A stretch of DNA of 64,000 nt from contig NAJO01000028.1 of assembly GCA_002077065.1 (NCBI GenBank), forward strand, positions 310,001 to 374,000. The letters run 5' to 3'. A model generated the notes under the pieces. It was not told the origin of the DNA. It worked only from the letters and a program-made list of their open reading frames with translations, and ran no database searches. Positions within the stretch are counted from its first letter, which is position 1; each line of letters begins with the position of its first letter. The position numbers and the translations under genes were made by a program. Source of the DNA: Cryoendolithus antarcticus. Taxonomy: Eukaryota > Ascomycota > Dothideomycetes > Cladosporiales > Cladosporiaceae. Shown piece by piece: positions 19,804-29,402 of this stretch.

Positions 19804-20388
19804 TCAATCCACCACATTCGCCCCTAACTCCAGTCCCGCCAGCTCTTTCAACCCCTCTCCATCGCCCCTAACATTAACCCACTGATCAAAGACCTGCAAT
19901 CCCAGTCCCCTGTAGAACCCCAACGCCAGCTCGTTCCACGCCAGACACTGAAAATCCAACCTCCCTCCGTCCTGTTCTACTACCAGCCGTGCCAGCTGCT
20001 GTATCAATACCCTCCCATACCCGCGTTTCCGATACTGTGGCCGCACGAACAAGTCTTCGAGGTAGATGCCTTGCTTGCCGCGCCAGGTGCTGTAGTTGTT
20101 GAAGTAGAGAGCGAAGCCGGCGACCGCGCTGGGAGTGTCGGAGGAGATGGTAGGATTGGTGGGGAGGCGGAGAATCAGGGTGCGAGCGTAGCCGCTGTTC
20201 TCTTGGGTGAATGGAGCGAGGGTGAGGGTACGGGTCAGGGACTCTTCTGTGGCTGTGACTGATGAGGCGTGGTTTTCGTAGATGGCCAGCTCGTTGATCA
20301 TGGCGAGGAGTTCGGGGATGTCTGGGTGACCGTTAGAGCTTTTCTGGTAGGATTTGACATGGACCGGTCTGACCTTCGCAAGTAGCAT
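19804..20388 (-). CDS. GNAT N-acetyltransferase, spermidine/spermine (SSAT)- or thialysine-acetyltransferase-like
   Basis: One exon, 194 residues. It starts MLLAKVRPVHVKSYQKSS and has HPDIPELLAMINELAIYENH, then the core GNAT elements. These are GFALYFNNYSTWRGKQGIYLEDLFVRPQYRKRGYG (acetyl-CoA-binding Q/RxxGxG/A as RKRGYG), LDFQCLAWNELALGFYRGLG and a C-terminal DQWVNVRGDGEGLKELA. The YLEDLFVRP and AWNxxAxxFYxxLG motifs place it in the SSAT clade, which acetylates polyamines or thialysine with acetyl-CoA in the cytosol. The precise substrate is not visible from sequence. Confidence 0.85.
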   Translation of the reverse strand: MLLAKVRPVHVKSYQKSSNGHPDIPELLAMINELAIYENHASSVTATEESLTRTLTLAPFTQENSGYARTLILRLPTNPTISSDTPSAVAGFALYFNNYSTWRGKQGIYLEDLFVRPQYRKRGYGRVLIQQLARLVVEQDGGRLDFQCLAWNELALGFYRGLGLQVFDQWVNVRGDGEGLKELAGLELGANVVD

Positions 20389-23300
20389 GAAAGACTGTAG
20401 GCCGTCGATCTGCTTCGTTCTTGTTCGTCATCTTGAGCGTAAGTGCCAGCAAATTTCTTACGATCTACCCAATGTTGTCTACAAGTTTAGTGTCTCGGTG
20501 TAAGAAAGACGAAGAGCAGGCAGCAGAATGGAATGATTCGACAACTTATTGCTCTCTTTGTACAGCGTGACTCAACGAGTACACGAAGGGCGCAATGTCG
20601 ACGCAGTCGCCGATGCGTGAGCGTTCACGATTGCAGATACTTGACAGGCAACGTCACAGTGACAAGTTCACCTGCGCATCTTATGGTCGTGGATGGGATC
20701 GAAAGTTATGCCTATGCAATGCGAGAAGTGAGGGAACTCCCCCCACATTCATGCCAAGACGTTCTTTCGTCAGGCGATTGCGTCTGGAGTAACTTACATG
20801 TATTGCCTGGGGCGGTAAAGCACACGAGCTCTGCGATTTTTTGCTTAATAGCAAGGAACCAGGAAGGCGACCTGGCATGCGGGACAGATGGTGTAAAGAA
20901 AGTCCTTCGTGGCAGCTATGCCATAAATCCTCGTCACCGCCTCAGTTCGATAGCGCTCCGCGATACTCGCGGTCCTCCGCGACACCAGAGCCAGAAGTCA
21001 TTTGCAGCGTGGGACCTGTTCAGCCATTTCCTCTCAGCGAGACTCGTTCGCTGATGATGAACGCCGGACCCACTGCTCTCCGCCCAACCGCCGGCCTGGC
21101 TACGACACCGTACCTGCATTAGCATCCGGGATTGCGCAATGCCAGGTGCAACGTCGTGACACCGGCAACATCAAGCGCCCACAAGCGCCATGAGCGGACT
21201 GTCTTTGTGCAATGCTACACAGCCGGCTCGAAGCTCCGATATGCCACACGGTGAAACGTGACATCCGCCGAGTGAGGCGTCGGTGGTGTGGCTAAAAGAG
21301 TTGGAGAAAGGAAGGAAGCCCATAGGCTAGTGTGGATGTGCTTCAGGAGGGTGACTGACCTAGAGGCTTGCCCTGTCTTACCGTACCGCGGAAGTGGTGC
21401 CTGTGCATGAAAGGTCGGGTCGATCGTCATGTAACGCAACGGCGCTTGTCGACAGCCGTTGACCAGCGCCACGGCGATGATCCAGTCATATGAGGCACAT
21501 GGGCGAGGTATGCCGGGCAAGCCACTGACATGGAGGGAGATGCTCGCTCGGCGCATAGCTACAGACATGGTGGTCAGTCGTTAATAATGTTGAGAGTGCG
21601 CTCGCGATTCACCATCATGAAGAAGGCGCTCATTAGTATCGTAACACGACCGGGGATGTTCGTGCGTGATTCGTTGTGGTGTAACAAGCTAGATACGCCT
21701 TGAGAAGCTTCTCCATGGATGACAAGCTCCATGGAGATGATCTTCGAGGGTAGGTTACTGCTGAACGTCCACCCCGGAGAGGTAATCGCGCCTGTAACAA
21801 TGCAGCATCGCCGTCGAGTTTGTAGCGCGCGCTGCGAGTCCCGCATCGATGCTTGATTCCCAGCAAAGCATTCTATATTAGCTATCGTAAGCACACCAGA
21901 TCTCCGTGACCAAGCTGCACGACTCGGGCACGTTGCCAGACAATACCTAGAACAACCACGTAACGTTACCCATCGCATCTCACCAGAGTCCCAGGGAACA
22001 GGTCGCTGCAGGCGCGAGTCAATCGGTGGTAGCAGCCTGCGAACTAAAGCGCAGCGCGGCGGACGCCTGCATGGTGCCCTGGACCGTTGCGCAAGCTTAG
22101 GTGCGGCTCCAGGTGATCTTTGCAAAAAACCGGGTCGGTGGGATTGTGGTCTCAGGGCCGGCGCGCAGGGAAGCTGTCAATGCGCGTGCCTCTTGATGCT
22201 GCACGACCGGAATTGGACTTCCTCGACTTCATGTCTTTGTTAAGCGCCTTGTGCAGCACGATGGTTCATGGAATGCGAAGGTGATGGGTGTGTTACGCAA
22301 GACTCCAGATCAGCGCCACGCGATCATGCTTCTAACGCCATCTCTACGACGTTGCAGTGCAGTGGGCTACTAGCAGCTTCGTGAAGGTGTAGGAGCGCTT
22401 CGTGAGCAGTCATATCTCTGTCTCTGCCACAATGGTGTAGGTGATCACGGGAGATGCCATTGGCGCGGCAGTTGGCAAGACGGCTCCAAGGCGGCTCGTG
22501 GCGTTATGCAAGGCTCCCGGTTGGGTGGTCGCCGTCGAGCCATCTGTTCGATACGATCTCAATCATCTCGTCACGAGCCGCCGGATGGGGTACATGCAAT
22601 CAGCCGGGCAGGCCTCGTAGATGCAATTGATGAGTTTGGCCTACTTTGAGCATGAGGAATGGTAAGCGGCACAGAGATGCGATGAAGTGTATGACAAGGC
22701 CTGTTCTTTTTGCCAAAACCCGGCTTCTGTGCAGCGATTCTCTCCGCAGATCGCCCCCCCTGCCATCTCACGCCGTTAACGTCGACGCGCAGCTTCTGGA
22801 AAAAGACATCGTTCGAAGAGGCGCCTCCCGCCCGCACACCATCGCTCGAAGGGGTCATCTATCTGGCCCTACCGCAAGCATTAAGCCAGCAGTAGATCGC
22901 AACCCACTTCCGCGGCGGCGGGATCGCAGAAGCCACGCCCGGCTTAGTCTCAGATGGCTGACGATGAGAGAGAAAAGGGCCAGCGTGTCGCATCGTCTGC
23001 AGCCCTCCATGGTACCACTGAGTCTTGCCTTGTTGCTGCTTCCTATCACTATCTCCTCTCCTTTCAGAGGCTTGTGTGTCAGGCCTGTCACTGGCTGAGA
23101 GCCTGGTGGTGGCATAAGAAAGGCATCTTCCCCATCTGTGCTCTGCTATTTTCTTCCTCATCTCGTCACTGCGCAGTATATAGACTCGGTGGGCTCGCTA
23201 TCACCCTACTTAACTTCAGTACATCGGGAAGCGTCACTCGTTCACAATCATCTCGACATTGCTATCGCTACTCGACTTCACTGTCGCGACTCGATCTTAC

Positions 23301-23531
23301 ATAGTAAGACTACTTCGGCATCTGGCTCCTCCTTTCAGGCTTCTTGACCCAGCCATCTACATCAAGGTCCTGATCTTCATTGCAAGCTAGGCCTTGCGGA
23401 AGCTACGACACAGCAGATTCAGCAGAACCTTCGACCGAGCTCCATTGTGGCCGAGACAGGCACTTTCAGTACGTACAAGCTCGAGATCGCTGCGCACCAC
23501 CAAGGCCTGCCGCTAATACTATGCAGTCGCG
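20389..23531. other. Gene-poor region of about 3.1 kb
   Basis: Only short open frames without family resemblance occur here (for example on the minus strand at 21215–21568 and 21574–22125). They have biased Arg/Ser/Ala content typical of chance frames. I found no tRNA, rRNA, transposase or clear repeat. The region may include the long 5' leader of the small gene at 23532: a well-formed intron-like GTACAAG…GCTAATACTATGCAG ends just before its ATG. Confidence 0.5.
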
Positions 23532-23789
23532 ATGGCAAAGCCCGGTGAATGCCAGCACACCTTCAAAACAATAAAATCGAACACGACGATAGTACTTTGG
23601 AATTGTAATCGATGCCATTCAGGGCCGCATTGGATCATCTTCGAGTGCACGGAGTGCAAGTACAAGGCGTGCAAGGGTTGCTCAGAGAAGCGTGAGGCAG
23701 GCCGACTCCTTCACTTGTGGGCGGCAGCACTGACATGGATCAGAGCAGATCATGCGGCAGGCAACCTGATTACACGATGTGAAGATTAG
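23532..23789 (+). CDS. Small cysteine-rich zinc-finger-like protein (85 residues)
   Basis: The ATG at 23532 opens an 85-codon frame. Three CxxC pairs occur in WNCNRC, FECTEC and ACKGC, with spacings of 12 and 4 residues, plus an upstream Cys/His (GECQH). That is enough ligands for two zinc ions in a ZZ- or RING-like fold. Such small Trp-Cys-rich proteins are common in Dothideomycete genomes as uncharacterised families (memory, not a named domain). A probable intron in the 5' leader ends at the CAG 6 bp before the ATG. Function unknown. Confidence 0.6.
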   Translation: MAKPGECQHTFKTIKSNTTIVLWNCNRCHSGPHWIIFECTECKYKACKGCSEKREAGRLLHLWAAALTWIRADHAAGNLITRCED

Positions 23790-24277
23790 CGTCTCGCGAT
23801 CTAATGGCCGGCGAAGGCATTATCCCACGGCATATCGTCGAATGCGCAACTTCGACTTGACATAGTTACCTCAGGCGTCATTTTCCATGGATCATAGCGT
23901 TACGTCTTAGCGAGGAGTCCGGCGGAGTGAGCGAGGGCGTATTCAGTGGGCGACGTCCCTGCAAGGTGCATACACGGCCGGTGGGCGGCATGGAGGTCTC
24001 GGGCTGGTGCGGCGTTCAGGCGACATTTATGCAATGGAAAGACGGACTTGTCCGCGAGGACGGAGGAAGCGGACGTTGAAAGTGAGCGTTCAGCGGTACG
24101 TGGAACTTGTAATGCACAGTCGATCATCAAATCATCGTCAACTTCGCTGCCCACTCGCCGATCTCGCCATAGTCTTCGTGATGCATCATATGAGTCTTGA
24201 TTCTCAACCCGCTTCCTTTCTAACAAGAATTCCGTCCCCGATTCAGTCCCGTCAACCTCTCACAGATACTTGGTCAT

Positions 24278-24427
24278 TCAATTCGGGCAACTCTAGCGCC
24301 GAGATCAGTCCTGGGAATCAATCGGATGGTCATGACTTCTGTGACGTTGACTTACCGCTCCGCAAGAGCTGCATGTCTTCGACCCACCGGCGATCGTGGC
24401 CGAGCACTTCGGGCAAGTAGAATGCAT
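24278..24427 (-). CDS. 28-residue zinc-ribbon microprotein (two exons)
   Basis: Exon 1 is 24427–24356 (24 codons, beginning MHSTCPKCSATIAGG) and ends …TCSSCGA. The 63 nt intron has donor GTAAGT, an ACTGAT branch and acceptor GCTAG. Exon 2 is 24292–24278, encoding SCPN and a TGA stop. The product has CPKC and CSSC pairs plus a fifth Cys four residues from the end. The ending GASCPN matches a tiny fungal zinc-ribbon pattern I recall, which supports this acceptor over an alternative CAG upstream that would give only one more residue before a stop. It may bind zinc or another metal. It is too short for ordinary gene finders. Confidence 0.65.
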
Positions 24428-24897
24428 CTTGAAGATTGAGATATTGAGCGGTGTGACGTAGCGGGTGCTGATATGATTGCGGGAGATCTGTTGATGCTCT
24501 TCCAAATATTTCTACTCCAATGGCTGTTCGAGGCGAGTCTAATGGAGGAGAAGATGGAAAGAGTAAGTTCAAGGAGGAAGCTGGGAGAGGAAGCAGCTCC
24601 TTCTAGCTTCCATGCAGCTAACAATGCCAGCTCACCGCAAGTAGCTTACTATGCACTCAAGCACTTCACGTCGCCTGACAGATTCGTGCGCGTGTCTGTA
24701 ATTCGGTAATATATGTGCTAGTGATTTACAGCAAGTCGAATTGCTCCGATGTTCTGAGAGTCAAAGCTTTTACTTGGCGTTCGAGAAGTGAATGAATGTT
24801 GTGACTTCGAGGCAGCACCCTGCTGAGATAGCAGTCTAACTCTGCCCAGGTCATTCCATCTTAAGCTCATGGTTCTGCTCCCGCTATCTGCCTGCAT
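24428..24897. promoter_or_regulatory. Divergent interval between the microprotein and the mitochondrial kinase
   Basis: About 470 bp with no supported coding content. By position it holds the promoters of the minus-strand microprotein and the plus-strand kinase. No specific site was identified. Confidence 0.35.
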
Positions 24898-26280
24898 GTG
24901 ATGCTCATATTGGCCGCGGCAAGAGCAGCCACTCGTCGACATGGCGGCGCCCATCTCGTGGGACGAGCAAACAAGAAACGCGGCATACAGACGGCAACGG
25001 TGACGGATGGAGCAATTCAGCAGTTGGCCTCGAAGCCATTACATGCATTGACACTAGCAGACCTCTGTAGTCACGGACGTCCGCCTTTGTCCACAGAGCA
25101 ATTGCTCAAGAGCGCCAATTTCACGCTCAGCATTCTACCATCGCGTCTAGCACACCGCATACAGAGCCTCAGAGCTTTGCCCTACATCGTAGTTGCGAAC
25201 CCGAACGTGTCGCAGATCCACAACAATTATGTCCACAGTCTCAGTACGCTCCTGCCATACGCCGAGCGCCACATCGAGACCCTGCAGGATGAGATCAAAT
25301 TCACAGAAGTCATGGCGGATTTGGTAGAGACGCACAGCAATACGATCGCGGTGCTGGCAAGAGGATTCCTGGAGGCAAGGAAGTACATCAGTGCGGAGCA
25401 GATTACGCGGTTCTTGGACGAGCATCTGAGAGCCAGGATCGGCACAAGATTGATCGCCGAGCAGCACATTGCGTTGCACTTCTCTTCGAAGGCTCACGCT
25501 GAATTATCGGATCATCACGAGACGACCGAGCAATCGTCCTACATTGGTGTCATTGACACTGCACTGAAGCCTGCAGAGATCATCCGAAGGTGTGAAGCTA
25601 CCGTGGGCGAGATCTGTGAGCTGAAGTACGGCGTCAGGCCGACTGTGGTTTTGAGCGGCGATCCCGAGACGACGATTGCGCATATTCCAATGCACCTGGA
25701 GTACATCTTGACAGAGCTGCTGAAGAACTCCTTCCGTGCTACGATCGAGGCTGGAATGGAGAAGGAGCCGATTGACATCACCATTGCGCCGGCGCCAGAG
25801 AACGAGGACTGGCGTGCCGAGCAGAAGCGTGCTATGGAAAAGGGCAGCTCCGCAATCAATAGCGTCGCCGATCACGACACCAGCACGGCAGACGCTGCGT
25901 CGAACACGAAGCTCCCGCCGGGTGCCAGTGCAAACATACAGCCACTGGATTGTAGCTCACCGGGCGTCACAATCCGCATACGAGACCGAGGCGGTGGAAT
26001 CAGCCCCGAGAATCACACGAAGCTGTGGGAGTATGGCTTCACTACTTTCAACGAAGACGAAATCAATGATAAGACATCCGGCACTGACGCTGGGCCTTCG
26101 GCACTCGACATGCTCTCTGCTGGCGCAGCAGGTGGCAGTAGTCTAGCTGGCCTAGGCTATGGACTACCTCTTGGACGAGCGTATGCCGGGTACTTTGGCG
26201 GTGGCATTGCCGTACAAAGTCTGTTTGGTTGGGGTACTGATGTGTACCTCAGCTTGAGAGGCGTTGGTAAGATCAACTGA
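24898..26280 (+). CDS. Mitochondrial protein kinase of the PDK/BCKDK family
   Basis: One exon, 460 residues (start at 24898 or the next codon). The basic N-terminus (LAAARAATRRHGG) is a presequence. The helical N-domain ends near residue 240. The GHKL ATPase domain shows the N-box ELLKNSFRA at about 273, the G1 box RDRGGGI at about 361 and the G2 box GLGYGLPL at about 417. These kinases phosphorylate and inactivate pyruvate dehydrogenase or branched-chain ketoacid dehydrogenase E1-alpha in the matrix. I cannot separate the two from motifs. The loop at 310–350, rich in Ser/Ala/Asp between the N and G1 boxes, is a species-specific insertion. Confidence 0.88.
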   Translation: MMLILAAARAATRRHGGAHLVGRANKKRGIQTATVTDGAIQQLASKPLHALTLADLCSHGRPPLSTEQLLKSANFTLSILPSRLAHRIQSLRALPYIVVANPNVSQIHNNYVHSLSTLLPYAERHIETLQDEIKFTEVMADLVETHSNTIAVLARGFLEARKYISAEQITRFLDEHLRARIGTRLIAEQHIALHFSSKAHAELSDHHETTEQSSYIGVIDTALKPAEIIRRCEATVGEICELKYGVRPTVVLSGDPETTIAHIPMHLEYILTELLKNSFRATIEAGMEKEPIDITIAPAPENEDWRAEQKRAMEKGSSAINSVADHDTSTADAASNTKLPPGASANIQPLDCSSPGVTIRIRDRGGGISPENHTKLWEYGFTTFNEDEINDKTSGTDAGPSALDMLSAGAAGGSSLAGLGYGLPLGRAYAGYFGGGIAVQSLFGWGTDVYLSLRGVGKIN

Positions 26281-26612
26281 GGGTGTCGACTGAGTCTCCC
26301 CTAGTTATTCTTTGCAGTCATTGGAGATGGAAATGTGTCCAATGTACTGAACAGCAGGACCCGGTTATATGAGACCGGCCCAGACTCTAGCACGTGAAGT
26401 GCGGCGGCTAAAGCTCGCGTGACCTTGGACCCCCGCATCTTGCAGGGTAGTGCGGCTTGCACCTGCCTTGATCTACTTCAAGCTCTTGTCTGGCGAGATC
26501 TGACCGCAGCATTGGCGCCGAGACATAACCTCATCGACTCAAGGTAGGCGATAAGCGTCCCCAAGATACGGATCTTACGATTCAGCGGCTGACCTTGATA
26601 GACGCATAAGGA
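26281..26612. other. Intergenic region, nothing recognised
   Basis: About 330 bp between the kinase stop and the next start. It carries no supported feature beyond being the promoter of the following gene. Confidence 0.5.
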
Positions 26613-27440
26613 ATGGACAATCTGATGCGACGATTACGACTTGGTGGAAAGGATCCATCTCAGAGTGATCGCAATGATAGCATTTCGTCACCCTTGACAT
26701 TATCAAACGAGAAGACGACTACATCACCGCTGCTCGCGCTACCGCCCGAATTGCGGAATGCCGTCTATGAGCGCCTGGCCGATATCACTCCTTTGACTCT
26801 AGTCACTTCGAAGAAACGCCGGCCTAAGCAAAGTAGTGCTGCACCGGGACTTCTGCTGGTATGCAAGCAGATGTTTCGAGAGTATCAGCCTGTCCTGCTC
26901 GCCAACGCTCCTATCACATTCGACATTGCAAAGTTCGACTTCACCGCACTCGTGCTCAAGCTTGAAGCGCTGTCAGAAGACAGTGTAAACGCATTGGCAG
27001 CGAATGAGCAGCTTTGCATCATACTAGCAATGTCACATACTCTCCGTCCGGCTGAGATAGAGGGCTTAGCGAGATGGCTTGGGTACAAGCAAGGCATCTA
27101 CTCAGTTACCACACCAGCTTCGACCTCACTTCAGCGGTATCCTGCCCACACGTTGAGTTTCAATTACAACGCTATTATCGACCCACCGCGATCTCTCGCC
27201 AGCGCGCAGAACACGAAGGTCGCTCTGGTCACTGCTCTGCTGCGTCAGCTGGCTCGGCTCGGAGGACGCTCGTCCAAGAGCGAAGAGCGACAACGTATGA
27301 TGCGAGATCTGGCTCGATGCAAAGATGCATTGATGGGCGTGCATCGGACGGCGGAGGAGCACGAGAGCGAGATTGGAGGGCTTGCCGCAGCGCCCCCGAG
27401 AGCTTTCTCGGGTGTGCAGTGGACGCCGCAGTATCGATAG
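26613..27440 (+). CDS. F-box/2EXR-like hypothetical protein
   Basis: One exon, 275 residues. The key segment is LLALPPELRNAVYERLADIT at about 45–65, the LPPELRNxIY pattern that opens many fungal F-box-like or 2EXR domains, followed by GLLLVCKQMFREYQPVLLAN. Such proteins can serve as substrate receptors of SCF ubiquitin ligases, though many have no known partner. The N-terminus is Ser/Thr-rich; the C-terminal third has a Lys/Arg/Glu helix. No membrane segment or signal peptide. The role is unknown. Confidence 0.7.
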   Translation: MDNLMRRLRLGGKDPSQSDRNDSISSPLTLSNEKTTTSPLLALPPELRNAVYERLADITPLTLVTSKKRRPKQSSAAPGLLLVCKQMFREYQPVLLANAPITFDIAKFDFTALVLKLEALSEDSVNALAANEQLCIILAMSHTLRPAEIEGLARWLGYKQGIYSVTTPASTSLQRYPAHTLSFNYNAIIDPPRSLASAQNTKVALVTALLRQLARLGGRSSKSEERQRMMRDLARCKDALMGVHRTAEEHESEIGGLAAAPPRAFSGVQWTPQYR

Positions 27441-27937
27441 TGAATATCTTGGTCGCAAGATCAGTCGCAAATACAATCCAGCCACTATGGACATGACAGA
27501 ATCTTCATTGCCATCCCATGTGTCACTAATCTCGTTATCAATGCTCAATGCTCTGCGCTCGTGCCGCCATTTAGATGGATCACACGCGAACTTGACACGC
27601 AAGTGGGGCAAGAGCGAACGTGACCATTGCACTCTAGACGGAAGGCGCAGAATTGTAAGTGAAGTATCCGAGTATCTATCCACGTAGGGCCACTGGGAGA
27701 GTGGCTATGTCGCATTTCACGCTTCTGTATCATCGCGATCGTGTCCAATTTGTCTCGAAGTCACAGCGCCAAAATTGCGTTCTCAATCGCGTCGCCGCCG
27801 CCGTCGCCATCTGCAGAACCGCGTCATCATCCCACCCAGCCTTCGCCCACCGACTCGAACCGAATGTACGATTGAGAAGCGAAATAGTCCGTCACGCAGT
27901 CGTCTGCACTGTGTATCTGTGCAACACCAACCGCAGA

Positions 27938-29167
27938 ATGTCGACCGCTACCTACCCACCACGCACTCCCACCACGACAATAACGCAGACCCGCGCAAAG
28001 CCTGCGACAGGCGTGTCCCCGCAGGCGACGCGTAGCCTGCACGCACCCGGGTACCAGCACTCGCTGTCGTCCGCTCCTGCCTCGCAAGAGTCTATCACAA
28101 GTAATGGGAGCACGAGATGTAGTGTTGTGCAGCGACTGCAGACGAGTAGCAGTAACGTGTCGCAGCTCACCGACTACACCGACTTCACGTCGCCTGCGTC
28201 GAGTCGGCCCAGCTATGAGGAGTATGGGGGGTGGAACATTGATGTGCAGTCGGGCGACCATCGTGTAAGGACGCCAGAAGTACAGGTGGTGAAGGAGGAT
28301 GTGCTCTTGGCAAGTCCGATGAATATTGCTTCGCCTCTTACAAATGGTACAAAGAGAACTGCAAGTGGACATGTCAAGAATGCACCAAGTGTAACGCACA
28401 CACCCCTCGGTATCATTCCTCGTGGCGGTCGCTCACGAGCCGAATCGATGTCGTCCACTGGCGGCAGAGCAGGCGAGCTGGCGGCAAGCCTGAAGACGCG
28501 TCTCGGCTATGCGATGGTCAAAGTCCAACATGGTCTCGAACACAAGACGTTCGCCGAGGTAGAGCGCATCGCTGCACCCAAGACGTCTCCCAACAGGTAC
28601 AGCATGCCTAACCATGACTATGCACGAAGACCAGTGAGCAGTGGTCTGAGCAATGGCACCGCTAGACTCTCGATCTACAGTCCGGATGCTCAACGCATAC
28701 CATACGATGACACTGCACCGCCACCTTCAAAACGCCACTCTGCTTCGTTCGCTGCCCTCGCCCCTGGCTTCTCGCACCAGCAGTCTTATCCTTACGACCC
28801 GTCACCACGTCTTCAGCCTGCTCCGGATCTCAAGCCCACCAATGGCTTCCACACGTACTCTTCTCAACAGTACTCCATGTCTCCTCCCTCAACACCTCAT
28901 ACTCGTCCAGAACGGCCGCGCCCTTTACGAACGGACACACAGACTGCCGAAGCTGAACGTGATGCACTCCAGGCTCTGTTTCAGCTCGGCTCGCCACACA
29001 CGAGTCAGATCTCGCGACAGCATGCAAGTCAGGAAAGCTCTGCGCACGGCTCACCGTTGAGAATAGAGCACCCGACGCCGAGACGTGTTACGTTTGCAAG
29101 GAGTGAAAGTGGAAGTGGGGAGGGAAGTGAGGGAGGGAGTGCTGGTGACATTGGGCGGGCCTTTTGA
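27938..29167 (+). CDS. Whi5/Nrm1-like cell-cycle transcriptional repressor
   Basis: The ATG at 27938 (MSTATYPPRTPTT) is chosen; the frame is open further upstream but is not Ser/Pro-rich there. The product has 409 residues, mostly disordered with many SP/TP sites suited to CDK phosphorylation. A single ordered element at about 176–205 (RAGELAASLKTRLGYAMVKV) matches the Whi5/Nrm1 motif that binds SBF/MBF (Swi6-containing) factors in yeast. There Whi5 delays Start and Nrm1 shuts off G1 genes. The C-terminal PTPRRVTFARSES resembles a kinase- or phosphatase-docking site. The assignment depends on one short motif plus overall composition. Confidence 0.72.
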   Translation: MSTATYPPRTPTTTITQTRAKPATGVSPQATRSLHAPGYQHSLSSAPASQESITSNGSTRCSVVQRLQTSSSNVSQLTDYTDFTSPASSRPSYEEYGGWNIDVQSGDHRVRTPEVQVVKEDVLLASPMNIASPLTNGTKRTASGHVKNAPSVTHTPLGIIPRGGRSRAESMSSTGGRAGELAASLKTRLGYAMVKVQHGLEHKTFAEVERIAAPKTSPNRYSMPNHDYARRPVSSGLSNGTARLSIYSPDAQRIPYDDTAPPPSKRHSASFAALAPGFSHQQSYPYDPSPRLQPAPDLKPTNGFHTYSSQQYSMSPPSTPHTRPERPRPLRTDTQTAEAERDALQALFQLGSPHTSQISRQHASQESSAHGSPLRIEHPTPRRVTFARSESGSGEGSEGGSAGDIGRAF

Positions 29168-29402
29168 TGCGAGACAAGACGCTGGCCGAGTGGCATGAAA
29201 GCTGAAAGACTGCCCTTCTCCACTATGATGATGACGGCGTTGTTGGATTGATCTACTCTGTACATAGAGTCTTGCGCTGCATTGGCGCGCGCTTGGAAGA
29301 TGTTGTACATAACTTGAGAAATTATAACTTCTCGATTCCTTCGCTCTGACTACAGTGTCCGATGAGGTCGAGCTACATTACCAACCTCGCAAGACCTGAC
29401 TT

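Noticed and set aside
20389..23531. Minus-strand frames of 117 and 183 codons (21215–21568, 21574–22125)
   Set aside because: The Arg/Ser/Pro-biased content with no motif or intron evidence looks like chance frames.
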